Part shown: positions 30,653 through 40,288 of the stretch, piece by piece
Numbering within the stretch: the first letter of the stretch is position 1
How the letters are laid out: the number at the start of each line of letters is the position of its first letter
DNA from: Nitrososphaerota archaeon
GTDB taxonomy: Archaea > Thermoproteota > Nitrososphaeria > Nitrososphaerales > Nitrosopumilaceae
Assembly (NCBI GenBank): GCA_013287585.1
Contig: JABDDN010000003.1
Span: 1 to 64,000 of the forward strand
Length of the DNA: 64,000 bases
Direction: 5' to 3'
The notes under the pieces: generated by a model
Databases searched by the model: none
The model's input: only the letters and a program-made list of their open reading frames with translations
What the model was told of the DNA's origin: nothing
Program-made: the position numbers and the translations under genes

Positions 30653-31803
30653 TTTGTTTCCTCCTCTACAATTTGACTGAGGCTCTTTAGGTTTACATCT
30701 ACTCCGTTTGAGGTTCGCAGATAATATGCTCCCTTTACACTATTTGTAATTACGCCATCTACATTTTTCTTATCAATTAAGGGGGTAAGACAGATACAAC
30801 AATCATAAAGAATTTCTCCCCCCGCACGTTCAATTTCTTTTGCATAACCAAACTTTCTTGTCTGTTCCTGAATTGCTCGTGGGCAGAACACCATACAACG
30901 TTTCTTGAAGCTTCTTCCCTTTAGAATACCTGTAAGATCTGATATTTCATCAAGACCAAGCTGCGGACTGCCCAGAGTTATAATGTCACCAGAATCTGCA
31001 GTGTTTAGCTCATCATGAGTTTTCTGCATCTCCTTTTTGTCAAAATCAATTGTTTCCCCTTTGGCATCTCCCAAAGTGAACATTCCACACGCACCTGATG
31101 TCCCCATTCCAGCACAAAGTGATTTACAGCTACGTCTATCAAGCTCGCTTACTCCAGAAATGGCAACAGAGCTTCCTGCTACTTTTCCTGCATAATATCC
31201 TAGCAGTCCAAATGCAAGTTCATCTTTTTTATCTGCTTTCATGCGTATTGTCAAATTGGGATTTCTGGTCTCATCTTTTCTTAGATCAGAAAAAGGACTT
31301 TTGCCTGTCAATGCACTTGCAAGCGCACTAAACGCACCTTCCTTGTTTGTTTTAAGCTTTGATATAGAATTTGCATAAATTGCAGCATTGCTTTCAGCAA
31401 AAGAGACATGGGTACCATTTTTTGGCAAATCAAAAATCTCATATGGAATACAAGAAAAAGACGGGATAGCTCCCATCTTTTCATAAGAATTTTTTATGCT
31501 TTTTTGTTTTGTAATAAATTCATCATTAAGATCATATTTTGCAACAGTATCAAAATCAAAGCCCATTGGATTTACTGTAGTTTTAATTTTGAACTTGGCA
31601 TCTTTACTTAATTTTGCAAGAAATTCCTCTCCTGCATCCCCTATAGTATTATAGTTAATTCCAGAAAGATGAGCCCATTCTACAGGTAGCAGGCGATCAG
31701 CATTAGTAGCTTCACCTACAGCGACTAGTACTCTGTATGCAAGAGCAAGTGTTTCTCCTTGTTCACCCTTCAATGCTGCATCTTCATCTTTTGTTAAATC
31801 CAA
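30649..31803 (-). CDS. phosphomevalonate dehydratase large subunit (aconitase X catalytic)
   Basis: 384 residues of the AcnX catalytic domain. Recognisable blocks are VEWAHLSGINYNTIGDAGEE, CIPYEIF, HVSFAESNAAIYANS, GMGTSGACGMFTLGDAKGE, ITLGSPQLGLDEI, and the C-terminal CICLTPLI with VKGAYYL. Cysteines in IPY, SGACGM, FCPRAIQEQ and CCICLTP are candidates for Fe-S ligation. Together with the small subunit it supports the archaeal mevalonate pathway. Complete and undamaged. Confidence 0.92.
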   Translation of the reverse strand: MDLTKDEDAALKGEQGETLALAYRVLVAVGEATNADRLLPVEWAHLSGINYNTIGDAGEEFLAKLSKDAKFKIKTTVNPMGFDFDTVAKYDLNDEFITKQKSIKNSYEKMGAIPSFSCIPYEIFDLPKNGTHVSFAESNAAIYANSISKLKTNKEGAFSALASALTGKSPFSDLRKDETRNPNLTIRMKADKKDELAFGLLGYYAGKVAGSSVAISGVSELDRRSCKSLCAGMGTSGACGMFTLGDAKGETIDFDKKEMQKTHDELNTADSGDIITLGSPQLGLDEISDLTGILKGRSFKKRCMVFCPRAIQEQTRKFGYAKEIERAGGEILYDCCICLTPLIDKKNVDGVITNSVKGAYYLRTSNGVDVNLKSLSQIVEEETK

Positions 31804-31849
31804 TATGCGTCCTTATTCTAACAGATATAATACTTGTATGGTCTAAGAT

Positions 31850-32524
31850 ATGATCAAGAACTTGGAACAAATGAAAAAAATTCTGCATGGTATGATGGAA
31901 ACAATGAATTCTGTCAAACCACCTAGAATGACTGCATTAAGAGAATTACGTGAAGCTGAAACAGGCGGTCCTCTTAGCATCCTTATTGGAACAATTCTTT
32001 CTGCAAGGACGCGAGATGAGAACACTTCTGCTGTTGTAAGAAAATTATTTGCAAGATACAAATCTGCCAAGTCACTTGCACAAGCCAAGTTATCAGATAT
32101 TGAAAAAATAATCAAGTCAACTGGATTTTATCATGTAAAGGCGAAAAGAATCATCGAAGTTGCATCCCTCATTCATTCAAAATATTCTGATAAAGTTCCA
32201 GATACATTGGAAGAGTTGCTAAAGCTTCCCGGAGTTGGCAGAAAAACTGCAAATTGTGTTCTTGTATATGCATTTGAAAAGCCTGCAATACCAGTAGATA
32301 CTCATGTTCATAGAATTTCAAATAGGTTAGGTCTAGTAGAAACAAAAACTCCTGAAGAGACAGAACTCGAATTAATGAAAAAAATTCCAAAAAAGTACTG
32401 GCTTAGAATAAATGACACATTTGTTATGTATGGTCAAAACATCTGTAAACCAATATCTCCCATGTGTGATGTCTGTCAGATAAAAAAAGAATGCAATTAT
32501 TACAAGACTAGTTTCGTTTCTTAG
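31850..32524 (+). CDS. nth: endonuclease III
   Basis: 224-residue DNA glycosylase/AP lyase for oxidised pyrimidines. The helix-hairpin-helix is LPGVGRKTANCVLVYAF with the catalytic Lys (GRKTA); the catalytic Asp is in VDTHVHRISNRLGL; the C-terminal [4Fe-4S] cysteines are in CKPISPMCDVCQIKKEC. Start ATG 31850. It converges on a secreted-protein gene with a 17-nt overlap. All signature residues intact. Confidence 0.95.
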   Translation: MIKNLEQMKKILHGMMETMNSVKPPRMTALRELREAETGGPLSILIGTILSARTRDENTSAVVRKLFARYKSAKSLAQAKLSDIEKIIKSTGFYHVKAKRIIEVASLIHSKYSDKVPDTLEELLKLPGVGRKTANCVLVYAFEKPAIPVDTHVHRISNRLGLVETKTPEETELELMKKIPKKYWLRINDTFVMYGQNICKPISPMCDVCQIKKECNYYKTSFVS

Positions 32525-33218
32525 TTTTAACCAGCACTATTATCAAAACTGCTGTTCCCGCAAGTACTACCATTGGCATATAAAATATTGGGCTTTTTGC
32601 AGGGTCACCAGATAGAAAATTAAGAGTCATGTTTCCAGAATTTGTTGCAGGCGGATCGGTGGTAGATCCCATTCCATAAACAGAAAAAGTCTTTATTGTT
32701 AAATCGTTCACATCTAATTCATCTACAGCCGTTTTTGATCCAACTGTTACCGAAAGGCCACTGTTACTTGAGTGTTGAACAGTAATTACCTTATCTGGTG
32801 ACCAACCATTAGTTGGTTCATCTTTAATTACAAAATATCCATCCGCAGGAGTATTCACAGCTACCCAAAATTTGTGATCAGGCTGGCTGCCCATACCAAT
32901 TTCAACAAATTTTTCTGCGCTTGAGATATCATATAGTCGTACTACGGCAGTACCATTTGGGTTTTCATAAACAAGTTTGTTTTGGATTTCAATTAGCCAG
33001 TTTGTAGCATGTTCGTGTTCAAGATTAAAAACAGTTGCATCATGACTAACTACATTAAATGCACTAAATGGAACTGTTACCGAGTCCAGGCGTTCTGATG
33101 GATTTATTGGGGATTGAGCATATGCTGGAACAAATGAAATTATTAACAAAAGAACAAAGATTGCAATACAACTTGTAAAACTATATAAAGTAATTTTTAA
33201 TAAAAATTTATTCAACAA
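32508..33218 (-). CDS. membrane-anchored secreted protein
   Basis: 236 residues. An N-terminal signal segment ([14 protein letters not shown]) is followed by a beta-rich exported domain (about residues 36-200) with [20 protein letters not shown] and [18 protein letters not shown], and a C-terminal transmembrane helix ([15 protein letters not shown]) ending in KTKKRN. The topology fits a surface protein held by its C-terminus. Family not recognised. It lies just after sat and overlaps it by 11 nt on the same strand. Confidence 0.7.
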   Translation of the reverse strand: MLNKFLLKITLYSFTSCIAIFVLLLIISFVPAYAQSPINPSERLDSVTVPFSAFNVVSHDATVFNLEHEHATNWLIEIQNKLVYENPNGTAVVRLYDISSAEKFVEIGMGSQPDHKFWVAVNTPADGYFVIKDEPTNGWSPDKVITVQHSSNSGLSVTVGSKTAVDELDVNDLTIKTFSVYGMGSTTDPPATNSGNMTLNFLSGDPAKSPIFYMPMVVLAGTAVLIIVLVKTKKRN

Positions 33219-34362
33219 AGGGTTTATCCCAGCTCATTATTATTTTGGAGACTTCGGGCCTAATCATATATTCTGATGGGCTTTGTTTTTCAAGAATCAT
33301 TGTTCTTAGTTTAGTACCGCTGAGCTGTTCTTGATGTTCTGGTCCGTGTGGACAATTTTTCTCACTTGCAAATGAAAGGCATTTTTTGCAATAAAAAAAT
33401 GCAGGATAAAAGACAGGCTCTATTTCAAGATCAGAATATTCATCAAATATTTTCTGTGAAGCAAATGGATCATAGAAAGTTCCAACACCTGCGTGATCAC
33501 GACCTATTATAATATGAGTACACCCAAAGTTTTTTCTCATTATGGCATGATGAATTGCTTCTTTTGGACCAGCATATCTCATTTCTGTATGAAGTGTTGC
33601 CAGCAGACATCGATTTTGCGGATAATAATATTTGATTAATGTTTCATAGGCACTAACTATTACTTCATCAGTAAAATCGCCAGGTTTTTTCTTGCCTATC
33701 AATGGATTTACAAAAAGGCCATCATGTGTGTTAAGGGATGCCTTTTGAAGCATTTCATGAGCTACATGTGGTACGTTTCTTGTCTGAAAAGCAACAATAG
33801 TTTTCCATCCTGATTTTTCAAAGCTTGATCGTGTTTCAATTGGTGTCTTTCGATATTTTCTTATTGGTATTTCAGATGGCCTTTTGATATAATCAATTTT
33901 TCCACCAACAAGAAAGTCCTGCATCGACATGGTCTTTGCAACACCTGGATGGGTTGAATCAGTTGTACCATAGATACCTTTTGCCGTCATATTTTTGTCA
34001 AAAGTATACACATCCTCAACATGCAAAATTGCAAAATCTTCGCCTTGAGGATTTTTCAAGATAACATCGCGCGCATCTTTCATTTTAGTAGCTGTTTGTT
34101 TATCGACATCAAGTACGATTGGAATTGTCCAAGGAATTTCGTTTGTTAATCTTCCCTTGTTGACTACTGCATCAAAGTCTTGTTGTAGTAAAAATCCCTC
34201 CAGCGGACTAAAAATTCCATCTGCAATGTTTTCAATATCGCTTGCAAGATCAGCATTAACTGATATTGAATATGTCCCAGCAGAATTTTTAGTCGTTATT
34301 CTATTTACTAATTTGCCACCGTGTGGTCTAGCAACTCCCTTACCTTGTTCCAAGAGACTCAC
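33208..34362 (-). CDS. sat: sulfate adenylyltransferase (ATP sulfurylase)
   Basis: 384 residues. It contains the ATP-binding [16 protein letters not shown] (QxRNxxHxxHE), [20 protein letters not shown] and [12 protein letters not shown], all active-site blocks of the single-polypeptide Sat family, plus a C-terminal zinc-type cluster ([16 protein letters not shown]) found in archaeal and some bacterial forms. It makes APS from sulfate and ATP. Overlaps cysH by 4 nt, so sulfate activation and APS reduction are coupled; no APS kinase lies here. Confidence 0.95.
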   Translation of the reverse strand: MSLLEQGKGVARPHGGKLVNRITTKNSAGTYSISVNADLASDIENIADGIFSPLEGFLLQQDFDAVVNKGRLTNEIPWTIPIVLDVDKQTATKMKDARDVILKNPQGEDFAILHVEDVYTFDKNMTAKGIYGTTDSTHPGVAKTMSMQDFLVGGKIDYIKRPSEIPIRKYRKTPIETRSSFEKSGWKTIVAFQTRNVPHVAHEMLQKASLNTHDGLFVNPLIGKKKPGDFTDEVIVSAYETLIKYYYPQNRCLLATLHTEMRYAGPKEAIHHAIMRKNFGCTHIIIGRDHAGVGTFYDPFASQKIFDEYSDLEIEPVFYPAFFYCKKCLSFASEKNCPHGPEHQEQLSGTKLRTMILEKQSPSEYMIRPEVSKIIMSWDKPFVE

Positions 34363-35081
34363 TTGTTACCGTGATCTGCGTGCAAACCGCATTCTTTTTC
34401 CAGATCGGTTTCCCACCACCAGCGTCCTGCTCTTAGTGGTTCACCTGGTTTTATTGCTCGTGTACATGGTTCACACCCAATACTAGGATAACCCTTATCG
34501 TGTAACTTGTTATATGGAATATTGTTTGATTTGATATAATCCAAAGTTTGATCCCAACTCCAGTCGATTATTGGATTTATTTTGATCATACCATTGTGCT
34601 GTTCATCTACTTCAATTTTTTTTGAGCCTGCGCGGTTCTGAGTTTGGTCGTTTCGTAGTCCCGTTATCCAGCCATCAAGTGTTACAAGCATTTTATTCAA
34701 GGGATGAACCTTTCTTATCCCACAACAAAGTTTTCTGTTTCCCATGCTTTGATAAAACAAATTCATTCCGTTTACTCGGACCATCTGTTCTACTTCATTT
34801 TGGTCTGGAAACATGACCTCAAGGTTTATGTTGTATTTGTTTCGAATCTCGTCCATCACATCGTAGGTCTCTTGGTTAAGCCTTCCTGTGTCAAGGGTAA
34901 AGATTCTAGCCTTTGGATTTATCTTCATCATCATATCAATGATTGCTACGTCTTCTGCACCAAAACTTGATGCCATTCCTAGTTTTGGATGAAGATTATC
35001 AATTGCCCATTTTAGAACTTCTTGTGGAGTTTTTAGATCGTTATTTAACTGATTAATTTGTTCAGCAGTAAACTTACCCAT
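34359..35081 (-). CDS. cysH: assimilatory APS reductase (CysH family, Fe-S type)
   Basis: About 240 residues. The PP-loop-like [14 protein letters not shown] and [11 protein letters not shown] bind the nucleotide; [10 protein letters not shown] and GCEPCTRAI supply the Cys-Cys and Cys-x2-Cys of a [4Fe-4S] cluster that marks APS (not PAPS) reductases; ECGLHADHG near the C-terminus carries the catalytic cysteine. ATG 35081 ([12 protein letters not shown]) is preferred; ATG 35093 and an upstream TTG 35126 are alternatives. A TATA-like TTTATAAC lies at about 35148-35156. It precedes sat, so APS made by Sat is reduced to sulfite. Confidence 0.92.
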   Translation of the reverse strand: MGKFTAEQINQLNNDLKTPQEVLKWAIDNLHPKLGMASSFGAEDVAIIDMMMKINPKARIFTLDTGRLNQETYDVMDEIRNKYNINLEVMFPDQNEVEQMVRVNGMNLFYQSMGNRKLCCGIRKVHPLNKMLVTLDGWITGLRNDQTQNRAGSKKIEVDEQHNGMIKINPIIDWSWDQTLDYIKSNNIPYNKLHDKGYPSIGCEPCTRAIKPGEPLRAGRWWWETDLEKECGLHADHGNK

Positions 35082-35179
35082 AAAGAATTGCATTTCTTCT
35101 GGCCATATAATTATTACTAGATTCAATTAGAAAGAAAAACCATTCTAGAGTTATAAAGAACTTGAAACAAAGAAATCAA

Positions 35180-36316
35180 ATGAGTGAGAAAACAGTAATT
35201 GTCGTTTTCCCTACTATTTTTTCTCTAAACAAAATAGATTATCTAATTTCAAACATAGCTAAAATTCTTAAAATGAAAAACCAGAGTTATGACAAAATAC
35301 AACAAAATGATTCTGTCATAATAATAGATGCAAGGGATCCTGTTATTGCATCCTCAATAATAGGCACACTTTTTGGAATTGATAAGATAGCAATTGCAAC
35401 AGAGGTAGAAAATAGTTTTGATAGTGTTCTTCCCAGCATTGTTAAAATTGGTTCAAATCTTCTTCTAAAAGGAGAAAAATTTTTAATAAAAGTAGACGGG
35501 CAAACAACTCAATACATGCCAAAAGATTTGGAATTAGCTGCAACATCTTCACTAATTGAAAAGACCTCTCATCTACAAACAAAACCTGGTTCTACAACAA
35601 TCTATGATAAACTTCTTTACACATATCTTACAAAATCACATGCCTACATCTGTATTTTCATCGATAAAGGTAATGGCGGAATTCCCTACAATTCTCATAA
35701 TGAAAAAATTCTTTGTTGTGTACATGACGAATTTTCAGCAATTTCATGTCTTCAGATAATTAAGATGGGTTTTGAACCTAAAATTTTAATATGTTATCAA
35801 AGTGAACCAGATCTTCTAAACATTGTCAAGATGATAAATCAAATATTATCACACATAATACAAGATAAGGTAGAACTTCAGTTTTGCAAACTTTCTTCAA
35901 AATCATCTGGGGGTTCAAGTGTTTTGTTTAAGGTTGCTGTCATTACAGAAATACTTTCAGTTCTTGCAACTAGAACAAAAATAAAAAGGATATCAATTTC
36001 AGTTTCATCAATGATATTTCCTTCTTGGTTTATTGAGTATAATGCCAAAGTTGTATTAAAAAAAAATCTGCTACCATGGTTTCCTCTTCTAGCAGTAGAT
36101 AATAGTATTTTTGAAAATGCAAATGAGTTAGGATTAGAAAAGTATATGTCTAAAATACGGAATTTATGCAAACTAAGATTCAACGGCAACAACATACAAC
36201 AAGACAGAATTCGCAAGATTTCACAAATCGCTATAAAAACAAGAAAGATAATCATGGTTAAGATAGGTACAAAAAACGTACATGATATTATTGATTCAAT
36301 AAAATCTAATCACTGA
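35180..36316 (+). CDS. THUMP-domain, ThiI-like protein
   Basis: About 378 residues from ATG 35180. A THUMP-type RNA-binding domain is suggested around residues 70-125 (KGEKFLIKVDGQTTQYMPKD with an N-terminal ferredoxin-like domain). The following half resembles the PP-loop region of ThiI (ICIFIDKGNGGIPYNSHNEK) but the canonical SGGxDS loop is degenerate or absent. ThiI proteins thiolate tRNA U8 or feed thiamine synthesis. Here the catalytic loop looks divergent, so it may bind tRNA without ThiI chemistry. It is divergent from cysH, which may indicate shared sulfur-related function. Confidence 0.6.
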   Translation: MSEKTVIVVFPTIFSLNKIDYLISNIAKILKMKNQSYDKIQQNDSVIIIDARDPVIASSIIGTLFGIDKIAIATEVENSFDSVLPSIVKIGSNLLLKGEKFLIKVDGQTTQYMPKDLELAATSSLIEKTSHLQTKPGSTTIYDKLLYTYLTKSHAYICIFIDKGNGGIPYNSHNEKILCCVHDEFSAISCLQIIKMGFEPKILICYQSEPDLLNIVKMINQILSHIIQDKVELQFCKLSSKSSGGSSVLFKVAVITEILSVLATRTKIKRISISVSSMIFPSWFIEYNAKVVLKKNLLPWFPLLAVDNSIFENANELGLEKYMSKIRNLCKLRFNGNNIQQDRIRKISQIAIKTRKIIMVKIGTKNVHDIIDSIKSNH

Positions 36317-36347
36317 GAATTTAAACGGGATAAATTAATTTTATTTC

Positions 36348-37577
36348 ATGTTAAAGATAGGTGAATTCATTTACCCATGGGGAAATGGTCATTACACAAG
36401 AATGATGGCGTTAGATCAAATTCTGACTAAATACATAAAATCAGAGTTTGAGGTTCATTATTCAAGTAAAGGCGAAGTATATCAAAAACTACTTGAAAAA
36501 TTTCCTACAAAAAAACAATATATTCATGAAATTTTTATGCCAACACCAATTGATGGAAAGAAAGGTCCAAGTGTAACACGTTCACTATGGAATTTTTTGC
36601 TTCCAGTTTCAGGGAATCCACCACTAGTTAAACAAATTTCAAGCTATTTAATAAAAGAAGCAAAACTGTACGATGTACAAAAATTTGATCTTGTAATAAA
36701 TGATGGCGATGTTGGATCTAATGTATTAGCAGATAAAAGAGGAATTAATTGTATATTTGTAACAAACCAGTTTAAACCAAAACTTTGGAAATCACATTCT
36801 TATTTTTATCCTTCAGTAGTTTACATATCAAAACAGATAGAAAAAGCTACAAAGATTGTAGTGGCTGATTCTGCTCCCCCAAACACCATCTGTGAATACA
36901 ATCTCAACTTTACAGATAAGATAAAGGAAAAAGTGATTTATGCAGGACATTTTTCAAATAGAATAATAACAAATCCAAAACCAAAATCAGATTTAGAAAA
37001 ATTAACTGAGAATGAAGATTTCGGATATTGGATGCAAACTGGCAACAAAGCTACCAATGACGTAACTGGCAAAAAATACAAACAAGTTTTTCATGCAAAT
37101 GAGATGCGTAATGAGAAGAGATTAATCTCCCATGCCAAAAATGATCCAACTATAGATAGAGTTACTGGTAGAGACGGTAAAGTGTATTCTTTTTCTGAAG
37201 CTTTCGATAAAAAAATAGATTGGATTCAAATTGATGTTGGGTTTTTGTCAGAACAGGAAAAAAACACAGTTCTGGATTTGTGTAAATATGCAGTGATAAA
37301 CGGTTCACATACAGCAATGGGTGAAATACTTGGAATGAAAGCAAAACCAATCATAGGTATTCCAATCTATGATGAACATACAAACCAGATAAAATGGGCA
37401 GAAGACAGACGCCTAGGTGTTCTTGCAACAAATAAAAAACAAGTAATAATGGGTATTCATAAAATACAAAAAAATTATGAGGTATACTTGGAACATGTTA
37501 CTGAATTTGCTAGGAGTTTTAATAGAAATGGTGCACAAAACACGGCAAAAATTATTTCTGAGATGCTAGAGAGTTAG
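36348..37577 (+). CDS. glycosyltransferase-like protein (GT-B fold)
   Basis: 409 residues. The N-terminus LKIGEFIYPWGNGHYTRMMA recalls the G-x-G-H start of GT-B glycosyltransferases of the MurG/UGT type, and the later GSHTAMGEILGMKAKPIIGI region resembles their nucleotide-sugar domain (H-x-G/T-x-x-E). An insertion near residues 240-280 is unusual. No membrane segment. Donor and acceptor unknown; a role in surface glycan or lipid headgroup synthesis is inferred. Confidence 0.6.
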   Translation: MLKIGEFIYPWGNGHYTRMMALDQILTKYIKSEFEVHYSSKGEVYQKLLEKFPTKKQYIHEIFMPTPIDGKKGPSVTRSLWNFLLPVSGNPPLVKQISSYLIKEAKLYDVQKFDLVINDGDVGSNVLADKRGINCIFVTNQFKPKLWKSHSYFYPSVVYISKQIEKATKIVVADSAPPNTICEYNLNFTDKIKEKVIYAGHFSNRIITNPKPKSDLEKLTENEDFGYWMQTGNKATNDVTGKKYKQVFHANEMRNEKRLISHAKNDPTIDRVTGRDGKVYSFSEAFDKKIDWIQIDVGFLSEQEKNTVLDLCKYAVINGSHTAMGEILGMKAKPIIGIPIYDEHTNQIKWAEDRRLGVLATNKKQVIMGIHKIQKNYEVYLEHVTEFARSFNRNGAQNTAKIISEMLES

Positions 37578-37612
37578 AAAGGATTATAATTTTTCATTAC
37601 TCAATTTCAAAC

Positions 37613-37677
37613 CTGGTACGCGGCATTTTCGATGGGCGAACTGACCGAAAGGGATGACGATAGAGACCGCGTACCAG
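37613..37677 (+). ncRNA. candidate small structured RNA or leader hairpin
   Basis: CTGGTACGCGG (37613-37623) pairs perfectly over 11 bp with CCGCGTACCAG (37667-37677), enclosing about 43 nt that contain a CC-GAAA-GG mini-hairpin flanked by CTGA and GATGA, a layout reminiscent of K-turn/K-loop motifs bound by L7Ae. A TATA-like TTATAATTTTT (about 37584-37594) lies about 25 nt upstream of the stem, which would place the transcript start at or near position 37613. It could be an independent sRNA (H/ACA-like) or a 5' leader of the zinc-ribbon gene at 37714. RNA class not identified. Confidence 0.55.
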
Positions 37678-37713
37678 AAAATTGGCAAAGGCTTTTATGG
37701 ATAATTTTGATGA

Positions 37714-37944
37714 TTGGCGTCATTGACTGATTGTCCGGAGTGCGCAGCCAAGGAAGTACAAATAGAGATGAAGTTTGATCTTAACACGAAACATTTTATC
37801 TGTAAAAAATGTGGGCTTTATGCAACTAGAGAACAAATAAGTGATATCAGAGATAGATTAAATCGTCGTGAGAAAACAAGAGAGGACAAGCACGATGAAT
37901 ATCGAGATTGGTGGACGTCAAGTAAAAAAGAAAAACAGAGTTAG
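37714..37944 (+). CDS. small zinc-ribbon protein
   Basis: 76 residues from TTG 37714. Two CxxC pairs (CPECAA and CKKCGLYA) about 24 residues apart form a zinc ribbon; the C-terminal half is a highly charged helix (ISDIRDRLNRREKTREDKHD, then DWW). Resembles small archaeal nucleic-acid-associated zinc ribbons; no specific partner known. The 130-residue gene follows 20 nt downstream, so both may form one transcript with the upstream hairpin as leader. Confidence 0.72.
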   Translation: MASLTDCPECAAKEVQIEMKFDLNTKHFICKKCGLYATREQISDIRDRLNRREKTREDKHDEYRDWWTSSKKEKQS

Positions 37945-37964
37945 TTTTTTAGAGTGAAATTAAA

Positions 37965-38357
37965 ATGGCAAAAGAACTTCCAAAATGGGCTCAAGATGAA
38001 ATAAAGAATGCAAAATTTGGCAAACCCGAGTCTCTGACTAGGACTGGTTACATACTTGAGATCTATGATAAGGATAACAAAATTGACGCTCAATTGTATG
38101 AAGAAGTTGAGGATGGAAGACGTATCATAACATTAGATTTACCAAAAAAAACCAAGACTACAGATCTAATGAAAGGTGTTGTCTATGAATTTACATTTAA
38201 TTCTGTTAAGGCACCATTGAGTAAAAAGCTAATAGATCTTCTAAAAAAAGAGATGGAGATAGATATGGATGCAATTTACCAATTTGAGCTCACACAACTT
38301 GAAGCAATGGATGTGGATTCTGGTACTTCAAGTTCATCAGAATCTGAAGAAGAGTAA
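37965..38357 (+). CDS. conserved hypothetical protein with acidic tail
   Basis: 130 residues. N-terminal PKWAQDEIKNAKFGKPE is followed by a beta-rich middle (TRTGYILEIYDKDNKIDAQL, GRRIITLDLP) that could form an OB-like barrel, a helical part (LSKKLIDLLKKEMEID), and a Ser/Glu-rich disordered tail (SSSSESEEE). Function not recognised. Start ATG 37965. Probably cotranscribed with the zinc-ribbon gene. Confidence 0.7.
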   Translation: MAKELPKWAQDEIKNAKFGKPESLTRTGYILEIYDKDNKIDAQLYEEVEDGRRIITLDLPKKTKTTDLMKGVVYEFTFNSVKAPLSKKLIDLLKKEMEIDMDAIYQFELTQLEAMDVDSGTSSSSESEEE

Positions 38358-38375
38358 TATCCATTACAGGTTAAT

Positions 38376-39176
38376 TTAGGATACTTTTCTTGCTTTCATT
38401 GCCTTTCTAAAAGCTGCACCGATAATTGGATTGATTAGATAAGGAAATGTTTGTTTGAACCACACTGCAACTCTAACAAACGATGGAACTATGATCTCTA
38501 GTCTTGGCGAAGATGATGCTCTCACTACTGCTTTAGCAACAGCACTAGAACTAAGTGACATTGATGAATATTTTGGGAAAGATTTGAAAGATTGATGTTT
38601 TAAAAAATTAGTTCTGACCATAATAGGACTGACTACGGTAACCCCAACTCCAGTTCCCTTTAGCTCATGATAAAGGCTTTCTGAGAAACCTAACATGGCA
38701 AACTTGGATGCACAATATGGTGCAATTCCAGGAATGCCAAGACTTGCAGCAACCGAAGCCACATTTACTATATGTCCTGATTTTTGCTCTAGCATTTTTG
38801 GCAGGAATGTCTTTGTACAATAAACCATACCAAAATAGTTTGTAGCCATTTGAGATTCTATTTCTTCAATTTTTGATTCATGTATTGGACTGTAAATGCC
38901 AAAACCTGCATTGTTGACTAAAACATTGATTCTACCAAACTTTTCTATAACAGCTCTGCCCATTTTTTCAACCTCATCTTTCTTGGATATATCACAAGGA
39001 TAAACTAGGAATTCAGAATTATATTTTTTAATTTTTTCTGCTACAACTTCAAGATTTTGTTTATTTCGTGAGACCAACACTACTTTGCCTTTTCGTTTGG
39101 CAAATTCTATTACTGATTCTTCGCCAATACCGCTAGAAGCTCCAGTGATTACAACTACTTTGTTGGCATAATTCAT
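38376..39176 (-). CDS. short-chain dehydrogenase/reductase
   Basis: 266-residue classical SDR: nucleotide-binding ITGASSGIGEESV, NNAGFGIYSP, catalytic Ser in IVNVASVAASLG and Tyr-x3-Lys in YCASKFAMLGFSESLYHEL. An Arg/Lys after the second strand (VSRNKQNL) favours NADP(H). The C-terminus extends about 30 residues with a hydrophobic patch, common in membrane-lipid-type SDRs. Substrate unknown. It follows the flippase-like gene on the same strand after 36 nt, so lipid or isoprenoid chemistry is conceivable. Confidence 0.88.
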   Translation of the reverse strand: MNYANKVVVITGASSGIGEESVIEFAKRKGKVVLVSRNKQNLEVVAEKIKKYNSEFLVYPCDISKKDEVEKMGRAVIEKFGRINVLVNNAGFGIYSPIHESKIEEIESQMATNYFGMVYCTKTFLPKMLEQKSGHIVNVASVAASLGIPGIAPYCASKFAMLGFSESLYHELKGTGVGVTVVSPIMVRTNFLKHQSFKSFPKYSSMSLSSSAVAKAVVRASSSPRLEIIVPSFVRVAVWFKQTFPYLINPIIGAAFRKAMKARKVS

Positions 39177-39212
39177 TAAAACAAAAAAGAGTCTTTGAAA
39201 ATAAAGTGGTTT

Positions 39213-40238
39213 CTATACAGTTTTTGTATTTTTTATGCCTGGGTATACAATTTTCATCAAGAATATCCAGCTTATAACAAGGCCAACATGATAAGTTGCG
39301 ATCCTCCAGCCTATTACAACATTCCATTGAAGACTGTTTTTTGCTGCCTCAAAGGTTAGTGTATTAAGATGTCCAAGATACGCCCAGATTGCAAATTCTG
39401 TAAGACCAGATCCTCCAATTGTAATGGGTAAGTTTCCTATAGCGTTTGAAGCCATTGCAGCCATAAGGGAGTGAAAGAAATCTATAACATAACCTGCATT
39501 GTTTGCAATTATCATAAATGATAATCCATAAAATCCCCAAGTAAAGGCGGAAATAATAACTGATACAGCAAAGGCTTTTTTTGCTTGCTTGTTATGTAAA
39601 GTTTCTCTACTCATATCACAAATCTCTTTCATCCAAAGATTTGTTTTATCAAGAGAATTTACTATGCGTTCCCTTCCAGAGCGTTTTGCAAGTTTTGTAG
39701 CCCATGAAGGAATTTGAAAAGTTCTTTTAGAGGATAAAAAAAATAACGTGCACCACAATCCAGTAACAGGTAGACTTATTGCAACTATTGCAATTCCAAT
39801 AACATAGGCGCCATTAAGAAATGAAAATGCAGCTGCAGTAAGAGCAAAAGTTCCTGCTACTAGTACTTCGGTAACAATTTCCATTATCGTGACCCAAGAT
39901 GCTTTACCAATTGGAATACCTTTCTTATTTAACCACATTATTCTAGCCAGTTCTCCACCTACAAATGATGGAGTAGTAGATGTAACAAACTCGCTTCCAA
40001 TTCTTACTGAAATTGTTTTCCAATTAGCCTCTACAGGTCCAAGAAATTTTTTTACTAAATAATTGAATTTTAGACCTTGTGTAAACAATTTACAACACAT
40101 AGCAAGTGCAGCACCAATGAAAGGAAGAAGACCTATCGCAAAAAGAGAATCGAGACTTATGTTAAAGGTAACAGCAATTAAAACAAAAGGTATTACACTT
40201 ACTGGAATTGCCAGTATTTTCCAATTCATTATCTGCAT
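39213..40238 (-). CDS. lysylphosphatidylglycerol synthase TM region-type (UPF0104) membrane protein
   Basis: 341 residues, about eight hydrophobic segments. Family blocks include VRIGSEFVTSTTPSFVGGEL (the conserved P-(S/T)-x-x-G-x-(E) motif), then LPITIGGSGLTEFAIWAYLG near the C-terminus. This family includes archaeal AglD and bacterial MprF flippase-like domains that act on polyprenyl-linked sugars or lipids. The preferred start may be ATG 40229 (MNWKILAIP). Divergent from the GPN GTPase gene by about 50 nt. Confidence 0.88.
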   Translation of the reverse strand: MQIMNWKILAIPVSVIPFVLIAVTFNISLDSLFAIGLLPFIGAALAMCCKLFTQGLKFNYLVKKFLGPVEANWKTISVRIGSEFVTSTTPSFVGGELARIMWLNKKGIPIGKASWVTIMEIVTEVLVAGTFALTAAAFSFLNGAYVIGIAIVAISLPVTGLWCTLFFLSSKRTFQIPSWATKLAKRSGRERIVNSLDKTNLWMKEICDMSRETLHNKQAKKAFAVSVIISAFTWGFYGLSFMIIANNAGYVIDFFHSLMAAMASNAIGNLPITIGGSGLTEFAIWAYLGHLNTLTFEAAKNSLQWNVVIGWRIATYHVGLVISWIFLMKIVYPGIKNTKTV

Positions 40239-40288
40239 TATTTAGAGATGGAAATATAAGCTGAACATAAAAATAGCTATTAGTCAAA

